A DNA stretch of 35,183 bases from Ornithoclostridium faecigallinarum (GCA_018713665.1 DVOI01000013.1:1-35183); one strand, 5' to 3'; shown: positions 15,453 through 25,489, counted from the stretch's first letter. Numbers and translations: made by a program. The notes: generated from the sequence alone by a model not told the origin.

Positions 15453-18338
15453 TCACGATTTGAACCTGCCGCAGCAATTCTTGTACTTCTCTCCGCTTCC
15501 GCACGGACACTTGTCGTTGCGGCCCGGCTCCTTCTGCTTGCGGACGGTCTCGACCTTGGGCTTTTCCGCCTTTGGCTTGACCGCTCCGCCGAAGCCGCCC
15601 ACCTGCTCTTGCTGCATCTTGAGCTTTATCGCTTCTTCGGCGATGACGCGTTGACGCTCCGCGTCGTGCTTGACGATGTCTTTGTCAATGTGAGTGAGCT
15701 TCATCACGAGGTCGTCCTGGAGACGTTCCACCATCGAGTCGAACATCTCGAACCCCTCTTTGCGGTAGGTTATGAGCGGATCGCGCTGACCGTACGACAG
15801 CAGGCTGATGCCCTGTCTCAATTCTTCCATCGCGGTCATTTGATCCATCCACTTTCTGTCAACCTCGGCGAGCATGTTTTTGCGCTCGATTGCGTCGAAA
15901 TCGATGTTCAGTCCGTTCTCTTTGTATATGGCGACGCACTCGTCTTTGCGCGATTCGTAAGTCTCGATTGCCCTGCGCGTGAGCTCGGCGATCAGCGACT
16001 CTTCGGTGTTGAATCCCGAGACAAACTCCGCGTCGATCACCTTGTCGGTGTCGGGGAAGACATAGTCGCAGAGCATCTTGTTGAATTCGTCATAATCCCA
16101 ATCCGCATAGTCGCGGCGCACGTCGACAAACTCTTTGCATATGCGCTCGACAACCGCGCCGATCATCGCCTTGATCTGCTCGTGGACATCCAGCTCGTCG
16201 AGGACTATATTGCGTTGTTTGTATATGATCTCGCGCTGTTTGTTGAGCACGTCGTCATAGTTGAGCGTATTCTTTCTGATTGAAAAATTGCGGTCCTCGA
16301 CCCTGCGCTGACAGCTCTCGATGGCATTCGTCATCAATTTGTGCGCGACGGGCTCTTCGTCGTCCTCACCCACTTTTTCCTTGATCTTTTCGATTAAGGT
16401 GTTTATGAAGTCGTTCGCATAGAATCGGAACAGGTCATCCTCAAACGACAGATAGAACTTGGACGAACCGGGATCGCCCTGACGGCCGCTTCTGCCGCGA
16501 AGCTGATTGTCGATACGGCGCGATTCGTGTCTTTCGGTGCCGATGACGCGCAGTCCGCCGAGCGCGACCGCTTTTTGCTTTTCCGCGTCCGTCTCCGCCT
16601 TGAAATCCTTATAGCACTCCAAATATCTCTTCCGCGCGTTCAAGACAGTCGCGTCATCTGTCGGCGCGTGTCCGACCGCCACCTCGACGACTTCGTGAGT
16701 ATAATTTTTTTCAATCACCGCGCGCGCGAGGAATTCGGCGTTGCCGCCCAGCATGATATCGGTACCGCGGCCGGCCATATTGGTCGCGATGGTCACCGCG
16801 CCGAGCTTGCCCGCTTGGGCGATGATCTCCGCTTCGGCGGCGTGATTTTTTGCATTGAGCACATTGTGCGGAATCTTGCGCTTTTTGAGCAATGCGGACA
16901 ACTCCTCGCTCTTTTCGACGCTGACCGTACCGACGAGCACCGGCTGCTTGCGCTCGTAGCAATCTGCAATGTCGCCAACGATCGCCTTGAGCTTAGCCGC
17001 GCGCGTCAAGAACAGCGCGTCCTCTTCGTCCTTGCGGATCACCGGCTTGTTGGTCGGGATCTCGACGACGTCGAGATCGTAAATTTTGTCAAACTCCGCC
17101 TCTTCCGTCTTTGCGGTGCCGGTCATGCCCGACAGCTTGCGGTAGAGTCTGAAGAAGTTTTGGTAGGTGATGGACGCGACCGTCTTGTCCTCGGGGCGAA
17201 TGGTGACGCCCTCTTTCGCCTCGATCGCCTGATGCAGACCGTTGCTGAACCTGCGCCCGATCATTTGACGGCCGGTGAACTCGTCGACGATGATGACTTC
17301 GTCGTCGACGACGATGTAGTCCTTCTCCTTTTTCATAACGAATCTGGCGCGCAGAGCGTTGTCGATATAGTGTTTGATCTGCTGATTCTCATAGTCGGAC
17401 AGGTCGTCGATGTGGTACTCTTTTTCCGCCTTTTCTTCGCCGCGGTCGTTGAGGTAGACCGTCTTTTGCTTTTCGCCGTATTCGAAATCGCCGAGGTTGT
17501 CGCACTCGCCGCCGCACTTCGGGCAGGTCACCGTCTTTGTCCTCTCGGAGATTCTTCCCTCGCCGAAGGTATGGCCGCATTTTTCGCAGACGTATTCGGG
17601 CTCTTTGAGCTTACGGACGAACTCCATTGCCGTGATGTACGGCTGAATGTCCGACATGCCTCTTCCGCTGATGATGAGCGGCGTACGCGCCTCGTCGATC
17701 AAGATGCTGTCCACCTCGTCGACGATCGCAAACGCGAGCTTGCGCTGCACGCGCCTTTTTGCGCTTGTCGCCAAGTTGTCGCGCAGATAGTCGAACCCGA
17801 GCTCGCTGTTTGTCGTATAGAGGATGTCGCACTCATACGCTTCCTTCTTTTGAGCCGGCTTCATTCTGTGCAGGTTGACCCCGACGGTCAAACCGAGGAA
17901 GCGGAACACCTTGCCCATCCAATCGCAATGATATTGCGCAAGATATTCGTTGACGGTGACAATCTGCATCCCCTCGCCCGTCAAGGCGTTGAGATATGCG
18001 GGGAGCGTCGCGACGAGCGTCTTGCCTTCGCCCGTTCTCATCTCGGCGATGCGCCCTTCGTGGAGCACGATGCCGCCCATGATCTGCACATAGAAATGCC
18101 TGAGTCCGAGCACGCGCGTGCTCGCCTCGCGCACGGTGGCGAACGCCTCGGGCAGCAGTTGGTCGAGGGTCTCGCCCTCGGCGTATCTCTTCTTATATTT
18201 TTCGGTGCATGCGGCGAGCTCCTCGTCCGTCATCGCCTTGAACTTGTCCTCGAGCGCGACGACCTTGTCGGCAAGCTTGCGCACTTTGCGCAGCTCTCTC
18301 TCGTTGCGATCGGGGAAAATCTTTGACAAAATACCCAT
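15453..18338 (-). CDS. secA: Preprotein translocase ATPase SecA with zinc-ribbon insertion
   Basis: Motor of the Sec export pathway, 961 residues (B. subtilis SecA is about 840). Walker A is MRTGEGKT (100-107) and the DEAD-equivalent DEVDSILIDEA starts at 207; GTDIMLGGNAEF and RGRSGRQGDPGSS mark NBD2. The C-terminus ends in the SecB/ribosome-binding zinc motif CPCGSGEKYKNCC. Between NBD1 and the preprotein cross-linking domain there is an extra Cys-rich segment with Cys251, Cys254, Cys272 and Cys275 (CEKCG and CPKCGGEC), flanked by a longer charged stretch to about residue 310. This is absent from model SecA proteins. Translation starts at 18338 with GAGG 6 bases upstream. The expected partner prfB follows. 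Confidence 0.97.
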   Translation of the reverse strand: MGILSKIFPDRNERELRKVRKLADKVVALEDKFKAMTDEELAACTEKYKKRYAEGETLDQLLPEAFATVREASTRVLGLRHFYVQIMGGIVLHEGRIAEMRTGEGKTLVATLPAYLNALTGEGMQIVTVNEYLAQYHCDWMGKVFRFLGLTVGVNLHRMKPAQKKEAYECDILYTTNSELGFDYLRDNLATSAKRRVQRKLAFAIVDEVDSILIDEARTPLIISGRGMSDIQPYITAMEFVRKLKEPEYVCEKCGHTFGEGRISERTKTVTCPKCGGECDNLGDFEYGEKQKTVYLNDRGEEKAEKEYHIDDLSDYENQQIKHYIDNALRARFVMKKEKDYIVVDDEVIIVDEFTGRQMIGRRFSNGLHQAIEAKEGVTIRPEDKTVASITYQNFFRLYRKLSGMTGTAKTEEAEFDKIYDLDVVEIPTNKPVIRKDEEDALFLTRAAKLKAIVGDIADCYERKQPVLVGTVSVEKSEELSALLKKRKIPHNVLNAKNHAAEAEIIAQAGKLGAVTIATNMAGRGTDIMLGGNAEFLARAVIEKNYTHEVVEVAVGHAPTDDATVLNARKRYLECYKDFKAETDAEKQKAVALGGLRVIGTERHESRRIDNQLRGRSGRQGDPGSSKFYLSFEDDLFRFYANDFINTLIEKIKEKVGEDDEEPVAHKLMTNAIESCQRRVEDRNFSIRKNTLNYDDVLNKQREIIYKQRNIVLDELDVHEQIKAMIGAVVERICKEFVDVRRDYADWDYDEFNKMLCDYVFPDTDKVIDAEFVSGFNTEESLIAELTRRAIETYESRKDECVAIYKENGLNIDFDAIERKNMLAEVDRKWMDQMTAMEELRQGISLLSYGQRDPLITYRKEGFEMFDSMVERLQDDLVMKLTHIDKDIVKHDAERQRVIAEEAIKLKMQQEQVGGFGGAVKPKAEKPKVETVRKQKEPGRNDKCPCGSGEKYKNCCGRFKS

Positions 18339-18392
18339 TTTTTACCTCGGCGCGCAAATGGTCGCGCGCATTATTTTATACTATGCTTTTCA

Positions 18393-18421
18393 ATATTAGC
18401 ACAGCGCGCGGCGATAGTCAA
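18393..18421 (-). promoter_or_regulatory. Sigma-A promoter of secA-prfB-tsaD
   Basis: TTGACT (18421-18416), 17 bases, TAATAT (18398-18393), with TGC before the -10 (extended -10) on the minus strand. The leader of about 48 bases contains a self-complementary GCGCGC pair but no terminator. Confidence 0.8.
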
Positions 18422-18455
18422 GCCAAATGCAAACACGGAAATTCGCTCCGTTTGA

Positions 18456-18496
18456 CGAAAAAGAGAGAACGAGGCGCCGACATTGCCGACGCCTCG
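18456..18496 (-). terminator. Intrinsic terminator of pyrG
   Basis: CGAGGCGTCGGC pairs with GTCGGCGCCTCG around AAT (18470-18496), followed on the minus strand by TTCTCTCTTTTT. It overlaps no gene and separates pyrG from the secA promoter. Confidence 0.85.
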
Positions 18497-18556
18497 CCTG
18501 TGTATGGACCTCCGCTCAGGGACCGGTGATAGATTCGCGGAGGAGCTTCACCTGTG

Positions 18557-20158
<1,602 letters not shown>

Positions 20159-20174
20159 GGTCCCTCCCTCGAAC

Positions 20175-20213
20175 AAAAAAGCGTCCGTGACCGATACGGT
20201 CACGGACGCCTTT
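20175..20213 (-). terminator. Leader terminator (attenuator) upstream of pyrG
   Basis: A perfect 13-bp stem GCGTCCGTGACCG / CGGTCACGGACGC with a 3-base loop (20181-20209) followed on the minus strand by six T. It lies after the pyrG promoter and before its ribosome binding site, so it must be bypassed for pyrG to be expressed. The foot of its 5' arm (20208-20213) is also the loop of the alternative hairpin at 20203-20218. Confidence 0.88.
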
Positions 20214-20218
20214 GTCCG
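20203..20218 (-). promoter_or_regulatory. Putative ANTAR-type antiterminator hairpin in the pyrG leader
   Basis: On the minus strand CGGAC-AAAGGC-GTCCG forms a 5-bp stem with a hexaloop having A at position 1 and G at position 4. It uses the bases that form the 5' arm of the leader terminator, so the two folds exclude each other. The same hexaloop and closing C-G pair occur in the glnN leader with a different stem sequence. Known ANTAR targets usually have two such hairpins; only one is seen here. Confidence 0.6.
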
Positions 20219-20231
20219 ATTTCATATGCAT

Positions 20232-20260
20232 ATTATACATCGCTCGAGCGGCTTTGTCAA
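20232..20260 (-). promoter_or_regulatory. Perfect consensus sigma-A promoter of pyrG
   Basis: TTGACA (20260-20255), 17 bases, TATAAT (20237-20232). Transcription should start near 20225, giving a leader of about 67 bases. The start region (ATGAAAT) does not begin with a G run, which argues against the reiterative-G attenuation known for Bacillus pyrG. Confidence 0.9.
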
Positions 20261-20274
20261 TCGTGCGCCGCCAT

Positions 20275-20841
20275 TTAGAGCTCGAATTTTCGCAAAATCT
20301 CTTCGGCGACTTCCATCCGGCTTGTTCGGCTGTCCATCGCGCTCTTTTCGATATATCTGTGCGCGTCCTCTTCGGACATTCCCTGCCTGACGGCGAGCGC
20401 GCACTTCGCCCTCTCGACAATCTTGACTTCGGCGATCTTCTTTTGCAGATTGGCGATCGTGCGCTTCATCGCCGCCATCCTCGCCTCTGTGGCAAGCGCG
20501 ACCTTTGCGCATTGCGCGGCGAAGGCGACCGAACACGGCTTTGCGACCACTATCACTCCCGACGAAGACACCTTTGTCTCGATCGGTCCGTACTCCTGCG
20601 CGCTCACGAACAGCAAAATTCCCGCGCTCGTCTTTTCGGCGGCATAGACCGCCAGATCGGAGCCGTACTCGTCCGCCAATGGGGCGTTGATGACGATCAG
20701 GTCGAACGCGTCGGACGACAGTTGACGACGCGCGTCCGCGCCCCTCGCGCACGTGACCTCATCGGCGAAAAGCCCCGTGACGGGACCGAACAGCGCCGAC
20801 GATTTGAATGCGGTCGAAGATACGACGAGCGCCCTGATCAT
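20275..20841 (-). CDS. ANTAR-domain RNA-binding antiterminator with degenerate receiver domain
   Basis: 188 residues. Residues 1-115 have the pattern of a response-regulator receiver. The phospho-acceptor Asp is replaced by Asn52 (LIVINAPLADEYG) and the N-terminal acidic pair by Ser (VVSST), so phosphorylation is unlikely; the Lys of the AKP motif (101) remains. A short coiled linker leads to an ANTAR domain (about 125-186: KIAEVKIVERAKCALA, MSEEDAHRYIEKSAMDSR, EVAEEILRKF). ANTAR proteins bind hexaloop hairpins in leader RNAs and prevent termination, often for nitrogen genes. The ATG at 20841 lies 2 bases after the glnA stop, so the two are co-translated. The pyrG and glnN leaders are the likely targets in this window. 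Confidence 0.9.
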   Translation of the reverse strand: MIRALVVSSTAFKSSALFGPVTGLFADEVTCARGADARRQLSSDAFDLIVINAPLADEYGSDLAVYAAEKTSAGILLFVSAQEYGPIETKVSSSGVIVVAKPCSVAFAAQCAKVALATEARMAAMKRTIANLQKKIAEVKIVERAKCALAVRQGMSEEDAHRYIEKSAMDSRTSRMEVAEEILRKFEL

Positions 20842-20843
20842 AT

Positions 20844-22070
20844 TCAGCCTTTGAGGAACCCCGCCGCGACGTCCGCACCCAGCGTCGCCGCTACGAACTC
20901 GCTCTTTTCGGCAAGTTTTTTCGCCTCGGCGAGCGTGGCGGGCAGCGTCGGATATTTGCCCTCGGGCGCGAGATAGACGTTTTCGTCGCACTCGGGCGCG
21001 AGCGCTTCTCCGCGCGCGATGCCTTCCAGCCCCGCGTTGAGCAGCAGCGCGAACGCCAAATAGGGATTGATCGTGCAATCGGGATTGCGCACCTCGATGC
21101 GCTTGCTCTCGCCGAACGCGTACGGCACGCGCACCAGCTGCGAGCGGTTGCCTCTCGACCAGGTGACGAATCGGGGCGCCTCGCACGCTCCGAGCCTTGC
21201 GTACGACGCCTCGCGCGGCGCGGTGAACGCGCACATCTCGGCACTGCGGTTGAGTATGCCGGCGATGAACGACTTTGCGTCCTCTCTCATCTCGCCGCCG
21301 TTCGCGGCAAAGATGTTGACTCCGTCCTTTTTGAGCGAAATGTTGACGTGCAGACCGTTGCCGCTCTCTCCGGGAACGGGTTTCGGCTCAAACGACGCAA
21401 TCAGCCCGTTGTTGCGCGCAACGGACGCGACGACCCAGCGGAAGGTGACGATGTTGTCCGCCGTCTCCAGCACGCCGTCATATCTGAAATCGATCTCGTT
21501 TTGACCGGGGCCGTGCTCGTGGTGCGACCTTTCGGGGCGCAGTCCCATCTGCTCGAGCGTACCGCATATCTCGCGGCGCACATTCTCGCCTCTGTCCTTG
21601 GGGAAGACGTCGAAATACCCTCCGCGGTCGAGCGGTTCGACCTTGCCGTCCTCCCTCTCGCGGAAGAGATAGAACTCGCATTCCGCGCCGAAGTCGGCGG
21701 AATATCCCATGGTAGCGGCGCGGCTCCTGATTCTTTCGAGGATATATCTTCCCGAGCCTTCGAAGGGTCTGCCGTCGGGGTAATATATGTCGCAGATCAT
21801 TCTGATTACGACTCCGCCGAGCGAGCGCCACGGCACAACGCTCATCGTCGTCGGATCGGGTTTGAGGAACAGGTCCGACCTGTCCACGCCGAGGAATCCC
21901 TTGACCGCCGACGCGTCAAACGCCACTCCGTACTTGAACGCCTTCTCCAATTGATCGGGAAGGATGGAGATGTTCTTGAGTTCTCCGAACAGGTCGCAAA
22001 ACGCGAGCCTGATGAATTTGACGTCGTTCTCCCTTACGAACTCGGCGACGTCCCGTTGAGTGAATCCCAT
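20844..22070 (-). CDS. glnA: Type I glutamine synthetase
   Basis: Condenses ammonia and glutamate to glutamine with ATP. 408 residues, a short GSI-alpha-like enzyme without an adenylylation loop. Catalytic-site segments visible are GAECEFYLF, HHEHGPGQNEIDF, NGLHVNISL, SRGNRSQLVRVP and the RNPDCTINPYLAFA region. The start at 22070 follows AAGAGGTGCAT; an in-frame TTG six codons upstream lacks its own site. It is co-transcribed with the ANTAR gene, from its own promoter. Next to it, on a separate transcript, lies a second, unrelated glutamine synthetase of type III. Confidence 0.95.
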   Translation of the reverse strand: MGFTQRDVAEFVRENDVKFIRLAFCDLFGELKNISILPDQLEKAFKYGVAFDASAVKGFLGVDRSDLFLKPDPTTMSVVPWRSLGGVVIRMICDIYYPDGRPFEGSGRYILERIRSRAATMGYSADFGAECEFYLFREREDGKVEPLDRGGYFDVFPKDRGENVRREICGTLEQMGLRPERSHHEHGPGQNEIDFRYDGVLETADNIVTFRWVVASVARNNGLIASFEPKPVPGESGNGLHVNISLKKDGVNIFAANGGEMREDAKSFIAGILNRSAEMCAFTAPREASYARLGACEAPRFVTWSRGNRSQLVRVPYAFGESKRIEVRNPDCTINPYLAFALLLNAGLEGIARGEALAPECDENVYLAPEGKYPTLPATLAEAKKLAEKSEFVAATLGADVAAGFLKG

Positions 22071-22108
22071 ATGCACCTCTTCGCGCAACGCGCGATCTTG
22101 ATGATAAA

Positions 22109-22137
22109 ATTATAATACATTTGCTCGCTCGTGTAAA
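22109..22137 (-). promoter_or_regulatory. Sigma-A promoter of glnA-ANTAR
   Basis: TTTACA (22137-22132), 17 bases, TATAAT (22114-22109). The short leader contains CGCGC-GTT-GCGCG but no T-run, so there is no attenuator here, unlike the pyrG and glnN leaders. Confidence 0.8.
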
Positions 22138-22150
22138 GCGCGCAGGCCTC

Positions 22151-22867
22151 TCAATTGGCGGTATACAGCCTTTTGTATGGATTGGCGCTGTCGGGAGTCA
22201 GTCTGAAAAATTCGGTGCCCGTGTCGATAAAAGCCTTCTTTCCAAATTTTTCACACCACTCTTCGACAAGCTTTTCTATGTGGCAGGGAAGTCGGTTGAC
22301 TCTGTCTGCGCGCACCTGCGGAGGGAGCGTTGCGGGCGGTTTGCCGGCCTTCACCCAGATTTCTCCGCCGTGCATTCCCGTGCCGCAGAAGTTGCCGACC
22401 GTCTGCTCGTCGCCGTCGCCGCCGAGCACGACGATCGTCCCTCCGGCGAGATATTCTCCGAGGAAGCTGCCTGCCTTACCTCCGATTACAATCGCCGGCT
22501 TGTTGTCGCGATACGCCTTCATGTGGATGCCGCAGCGGTAGCCGACATCGCCCTCGATGAAGATTTTCCCACCTCTCATCGCATAGCCCGTCGCGTCGCC
22601 GGCATTGCCGTGTATGACGATTTCGCCGCCGTTCATCGTGTCGCCGGTCGCCTCCTGCGCGTTGCCGAACAGCTCTATCTCCGCGCCGTCGAGGTATGCG
22701 CCGAGCGCGTTGCCCGGCGTGCCGTCAATCACGAGCCTCTTTGCCGTGAGCGCCGCGCCGAGATATCTCTGACCGACCACTCCTTCGATTTCGATCGTGT
22801 CGCCGTCGCTGTTTGCGATTGCGGCGTTGAGTCTCTTTGCCGTATATTCTTTTGCGTCTATTCTCAT
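22151..22867 (-). CDS. Glutamate synthase GXGXG-domain subunit (GltB C-terminal part)
   Basis: 238 residues corresponding to the right-handed beta-helix at the C-terminus of the glutamate synthase large subunit, here a separate gene. The repeated GG/GN pattern (LFGNAQEATGDTMNGGEIVIHGNAGDATG and similar turns) is diagnostic. It supports the architecture of the enzyme and the ammonia tunnel rather than carrying out catalysis. I prefer ATG at 22867, with GAGGTGAAT upstream, over GTG at 22873. It is the last gene of the glnN-glutaminase-FMN-GXGXG transcript. Confidence 0.9.
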   Translation of the reverse strand: MRIDAKEYTAKRLNAAIANSDGDTIEIEGVVGQRYLGAALTAKRLVIDGTPGNALGAYLDGAEIELFGNAQEATGDTMNGGEIVIHGNAGDATGYAMRGGKIFIEGDVGYRCGIHMKAYRDNKPAIVIGGKAGSFLGEYLAGGTIVVLGGDGDEQTVGNFCGTGMHGGEIWVKAGKPPATLPPQVRADRVNRLPCHIEKLVEEWCEKFGKKAFIDTGTEFFRLTPDSANPYKRLYTAN

Positions 22868-22874
22868 ATTCACC

Positions 22875-24386
22875 TCACATAGACTCCCCGGCAGGCTTTA
22901 CACCGAGCAATCTAAGTTCGCTGTCCGTCATGCCTATTCCGCGCAGCATCAATCGATTGCCGCGAAGCGCCTCAATCGAGTTGATACCCATGCCGCCCAT
23001 CATCTCTTCGAGTTCGTGTTTCCACGCGGTGACGAGATTGACGAGTCTTTCGGCGCCCTCGTCGGGGTCGAGCCGTTTGACGAGGTCGGGGCGCTGTGTC
23101 GCTATGCCCCAATTGCAGATTCCGGTATGACAGCTGCGGCAGAGGTGACAGCCGAGGGCAATCAATGCCGCCGTACCTATATAGCAGGCGTCCGCGCCGA
23201 GAGCGACGGCTTTCAGCACGTCTGCGGACGAACGGATCGAGCCTCCGACGACGATTGAGACGTTGTCACGGATACCCTCCTCTCTCAGTCTTTCGTCCAC
23301 TCTCGCAAGCGCGAGTTCGACGGGGATGCCGACGTGGTCGCGGATACGAGTCGGAGCGGCGCCGGTACCGCCTCTGAAGCCGTCGATTGCGATTATGTCG
23401 GCTCCGCTGCGCGCGATGCCGCTTGCAATCGCCTCGATGTTGTGGACGGCGGCAACCTTGACGATCACCGGCTTGCGGTAGCCCGTCGCCTCTTTGAGCG
23501 AGACGACCAGCTGCCGCAGATCCTCGATGGAATAGATGTCGTGGTGCGGCGCCGGAGAGATTGCGTCGCTCCCTTCGGGGATCATGCGCGTCTCGGCGAC
23601 GTCGGCGGTTATCTTTGCCGCCGGCAGGTGTCCGCCGATGCCGGGTTTTGCGCCCTGCCCCATCTTGATTTCGATTGCCGCGGCGGCGTCGAGACAGCCG
23701 CGGAACACGCCGAATCTGCCCGACGCGACTTGGACGATTGTATTTTTGCCGTATCGATAAAAGTCATGGTTGAGTCCGCCCTCGCCGGCGTTGTAGAATG
23801 TTCCCAGCCTCTCGGCGGCATTTGCGAGCGCGGCGTGGACGTTGTAGCTGACCGACCCGTAACTCATCGCCGAAAACATAATCGGCACCTCGAGTTCGAG
23901 TTGCGGCGGCAGGGTGTCCTTGAGCCTGCCGGTTTCGTCCCTGACGATTTCGACGTTTCGGCAGCCCAGCCTCAATTTCGTCTCCATCGGCTCGCGGAGC
24001 GGATCTATGGAGGGATTGGTCACCTGCGACGCATTGATCAAAAGTCTGTTCCAAAATTCGGGATATGTTTCGGGATTTCCCATCGAAGAGAGCAAAACGC
24101 CGCCGCTCTCCGCCTGTCTGTAGATCTCGTCGATTGTGGAGCGGCTCCAATTTGCGTTGGCGCGGTAGGCGTCGTTTGACTCGACAATCTTGAGCGCGCC
24201 CGTCGGGCAGGCGCAGACGCAGCGATGGCAGTTGACGCATTTTGAGTCGTTTGCCGTCATTCGTCCGCTCGCGGCGTCGTAGGCATGCACGCCGTTTGCG
24301 CACTCGCGCTCGCAGAGGCGGCAGACGGTGCATTTGCTTTCGTTTCTCACCACCTCGAACGCAGGGAGGATATAGTGCATCTTCAT
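22875..24386 (-). CDS. Glutamate synthase FMN/iron-sulfur subunit (GltB central domain with ferredoxin domain)
   Basis: 503 residues. The N-terminus holds two 4Fe-4S ferredoxin motifs (Cys19/22/25/29 and Cys50/53/56/60). The FMN-binding glutamate synthase barrel follows, with FSAMSYGSVSYNVHAALA, AEGGLNHDFYRYG, KMGQGAKPGIGGHLP, IDGFRGGTGAAP and the Cys cluster GCHLCRSCHTGICNWG that binds the 3Fe-4S centre. It uses ammonia and reducing power to make glutamate from 2-oxoglutarate. The fused ferredoxin domain suggests electrons come from a ferredoxin or an unseen partner rather than from a GltD subunit, which is not in the window. The ATG at 24386, with GGGAGG upstream, overlaps the glutaminase stop (ATGA). 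Confidence 0.93.
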   Translation of the reverse strand: MKMHYILPAFEVVRNESKCTVCRLCERECANGVHAYDAASGRMTANDSKCVNCHRCVCACPTGALKIVESNDAYRANANWSRSTIDEIYRQAESGGVLLSSMGNPETYPEFWNRLLINASQVTNPSIDPLREPMETKLRLGCRNVEIVRDETGRLKDTLPPQLELEVPIMFSAMSYGSVSYNVHAALANAAERLGTFYNAGEGGLNHDFYRYGKNTIVQVASGRFGVFRGCLDAAAAIEIKMGQGAKPGIGGHLPAAKITADVAETRMIPEGSDAISPAPHHDIYSIEDLRQLVVSLKEATGYRKPVIVKVAAVHNIEAIASGIARSGADIIAIDGFRGGTGAAPTRIRDHVGIPVELALARVDERLREEGIRDNVSIVVGGSIRSSADVLKAVALGADACYIGTAALIALGCHLCRSCHTGICNWGIATQRPDLVKRLDPDEGAERLVNLVTAWKHELEEMMGGMGINSIEALRGNRLMLRGIGMTDSELRLLGVKPAGESM

Positions 24387-25480
24387 CTGTTCGCCTCCCT
24401 GTCGTAAAGTTGAAAGATTACGGGTTCGCCGCCGCCGGGAGCCCATACCCTGTCGAGGTCGGGCTCTATGCGGCGGATTGCGCTCTCCTCGCTTGCGACG
24501 AACGCGAGATCCCCTTTTTCGGCGCAGACGGTCGAGCGCAATTTGAGTCTGTCGTTGAGCGCCATGATGCCGCCGTCGTACCCGACGATGATCGAGAACG
24601 GGCCGGTGATCAGCAGCGACGGGAACGCCCTGCGCAAAAAGCTCTCCTCTTTGCGCTGTGTTTCGCCCTTGGTCTCGATTGTCGACCAAAACGACGGCGC
24701 GATGACCTTTGCCGCCTCGGTCAAAGTCAATCCGCGCCTGCGGACGAGGTAATCGATGATATAGGTGATGACCTCGGTGTCCGTCCTCAGCGTGCACTTG
24801 TAGCCGAACATCTCGATATATCGGCGGTTTGCGTCGTAGGACGAGATCTCGCCGTTGTGAACGATCGTGAAGTCGAGCAGCCCGAACGGGTGCGCGCCGC
24901 CCCACCAGCCGGGGGTATTGGTCGGATATCTGCCGTGGCAGGTCCAGCAATAGCCCTCGTACTCGTCGAGGCGGTAGAACTCGCCTATGTCCTCGGGGTA
25001 GCCGACGCCCTTGAAGACGCCCATGTTTTTACCGCTCGAGAACACATATGCGCCGTCGATGCCCGAATTGATGCGATTGACGCATCTCGCGACATATTCT
25101 CTCTCGTCGAGGTGGCTGTCGGCGAGTTTGCGCGGCAGCGGCGCGAGAAAATATCTCCATATGATCGGCTCGTCGGTGACCGTGGGCAGCTTGCGCGTCT
25201 GTATCTCCGACGAATACGCGATCTCGAAATGCCGCAAGATGTACTCTTCGGTCGTCTTGCGCGCCGCCCTGTCATCGAAGAACAGGTGGAACGCATAAAA
25301 TTCTTTATGGTCGGGATAAATCCCGTATCCGGCAAAGCCGCCGCCGAGCCCGTTCGATCTCTCGTGCATGACCGCGATCGAGTCGATCATACGTCTGCCG
25401 CTCATCGGCTTGCCGCTTCTGTCTATCACCGCCGATACCGCGCACCCGGACGGGTTGCGGTACTGTCCCTCTTTTAACAT
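24383..25480 (-). CDS. Glutamate synthase glutaminase subunit (class II amidotransferase)
   Basis: 365 residues, the N-terminal amidotransferase domain of glutamate synthase as a separate gene. Cys13 in NPSGCAVSAVID should become the N-terminal nucleophile after removal of a 12-residue propeptide. Other family segments are CHGRYPTNTPGWWGGAHPF, TIVHNGEISSYDANRRY and RTDTEVITYIIDYL. It releases ammonia from glutamine for the FMN subunit encoded next. GAGGAGGAAAA sits just before the ATG at 25480. It starts 9 bases after the end of glnN. Confidence 0.92.
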   Translation of the reverse strand: MLKEGQYRNPSGCAVSAVIDRSGKPMSGRRMIDSIAVMHERSNGLGGGFAGYGIYPDHKEFYAFHLFFDDRAARKTTEEYILRHFEIAYSSEIQTRKLPTVTDEPIIWRYFLAPLPRKLADSHLDEREYVARCVNRINSGIDGAYVFSSGKNMGVFKGVGYPEDIGEFYRLDEYEGYCWTCHGRYPTNTPGWWGGAHPFGLLDFTIVHNGEISSYDANRRYIEMFGYKCTLRTDTEVITYIIDYLVRRRGLTLTEAAKVIAPSFWSTIETKGETQRKEESFLRRAFPSLLITGPFSIIVGYDGGIMALNDRLKLRSTVCAEKGDLAFVASEESAIRRIEPDLDRVWAPGGGEPVIFQLYDREANR

Positions 25481-25489
25481 TTTTCCTCC

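Noticed and set aside
16527..18326. 599-codon plus-strand open frame opposite secA, and similar long antisense frames opposite MATE, glutamine synthetase and helicase genes
   Set aside because: They mirror strong, recognisable minus-strand genes, lack ribosome binding sites, and encode His/Arg/Asp-rich strings typical of antisense frames in GC-rich genes.
20175..20213. The hairpin before pyrG as the terminator of the ANTAR gene or as a Bacillus-type G-slippage attenuator
   Set aside because: A perfect promoter lies between the ANTAR stop and the hairpin, so it belongs to the pyrG transcript, and the predicted transcript start has no G run.
22083..22100. Hairpin CGCGC-GTT-GCGCG in the glnA (type I) leader as another attenuator
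   Set aside because: There is no T-run and no hexaloop with A1/G4; the leader is too short for an alternative fold.
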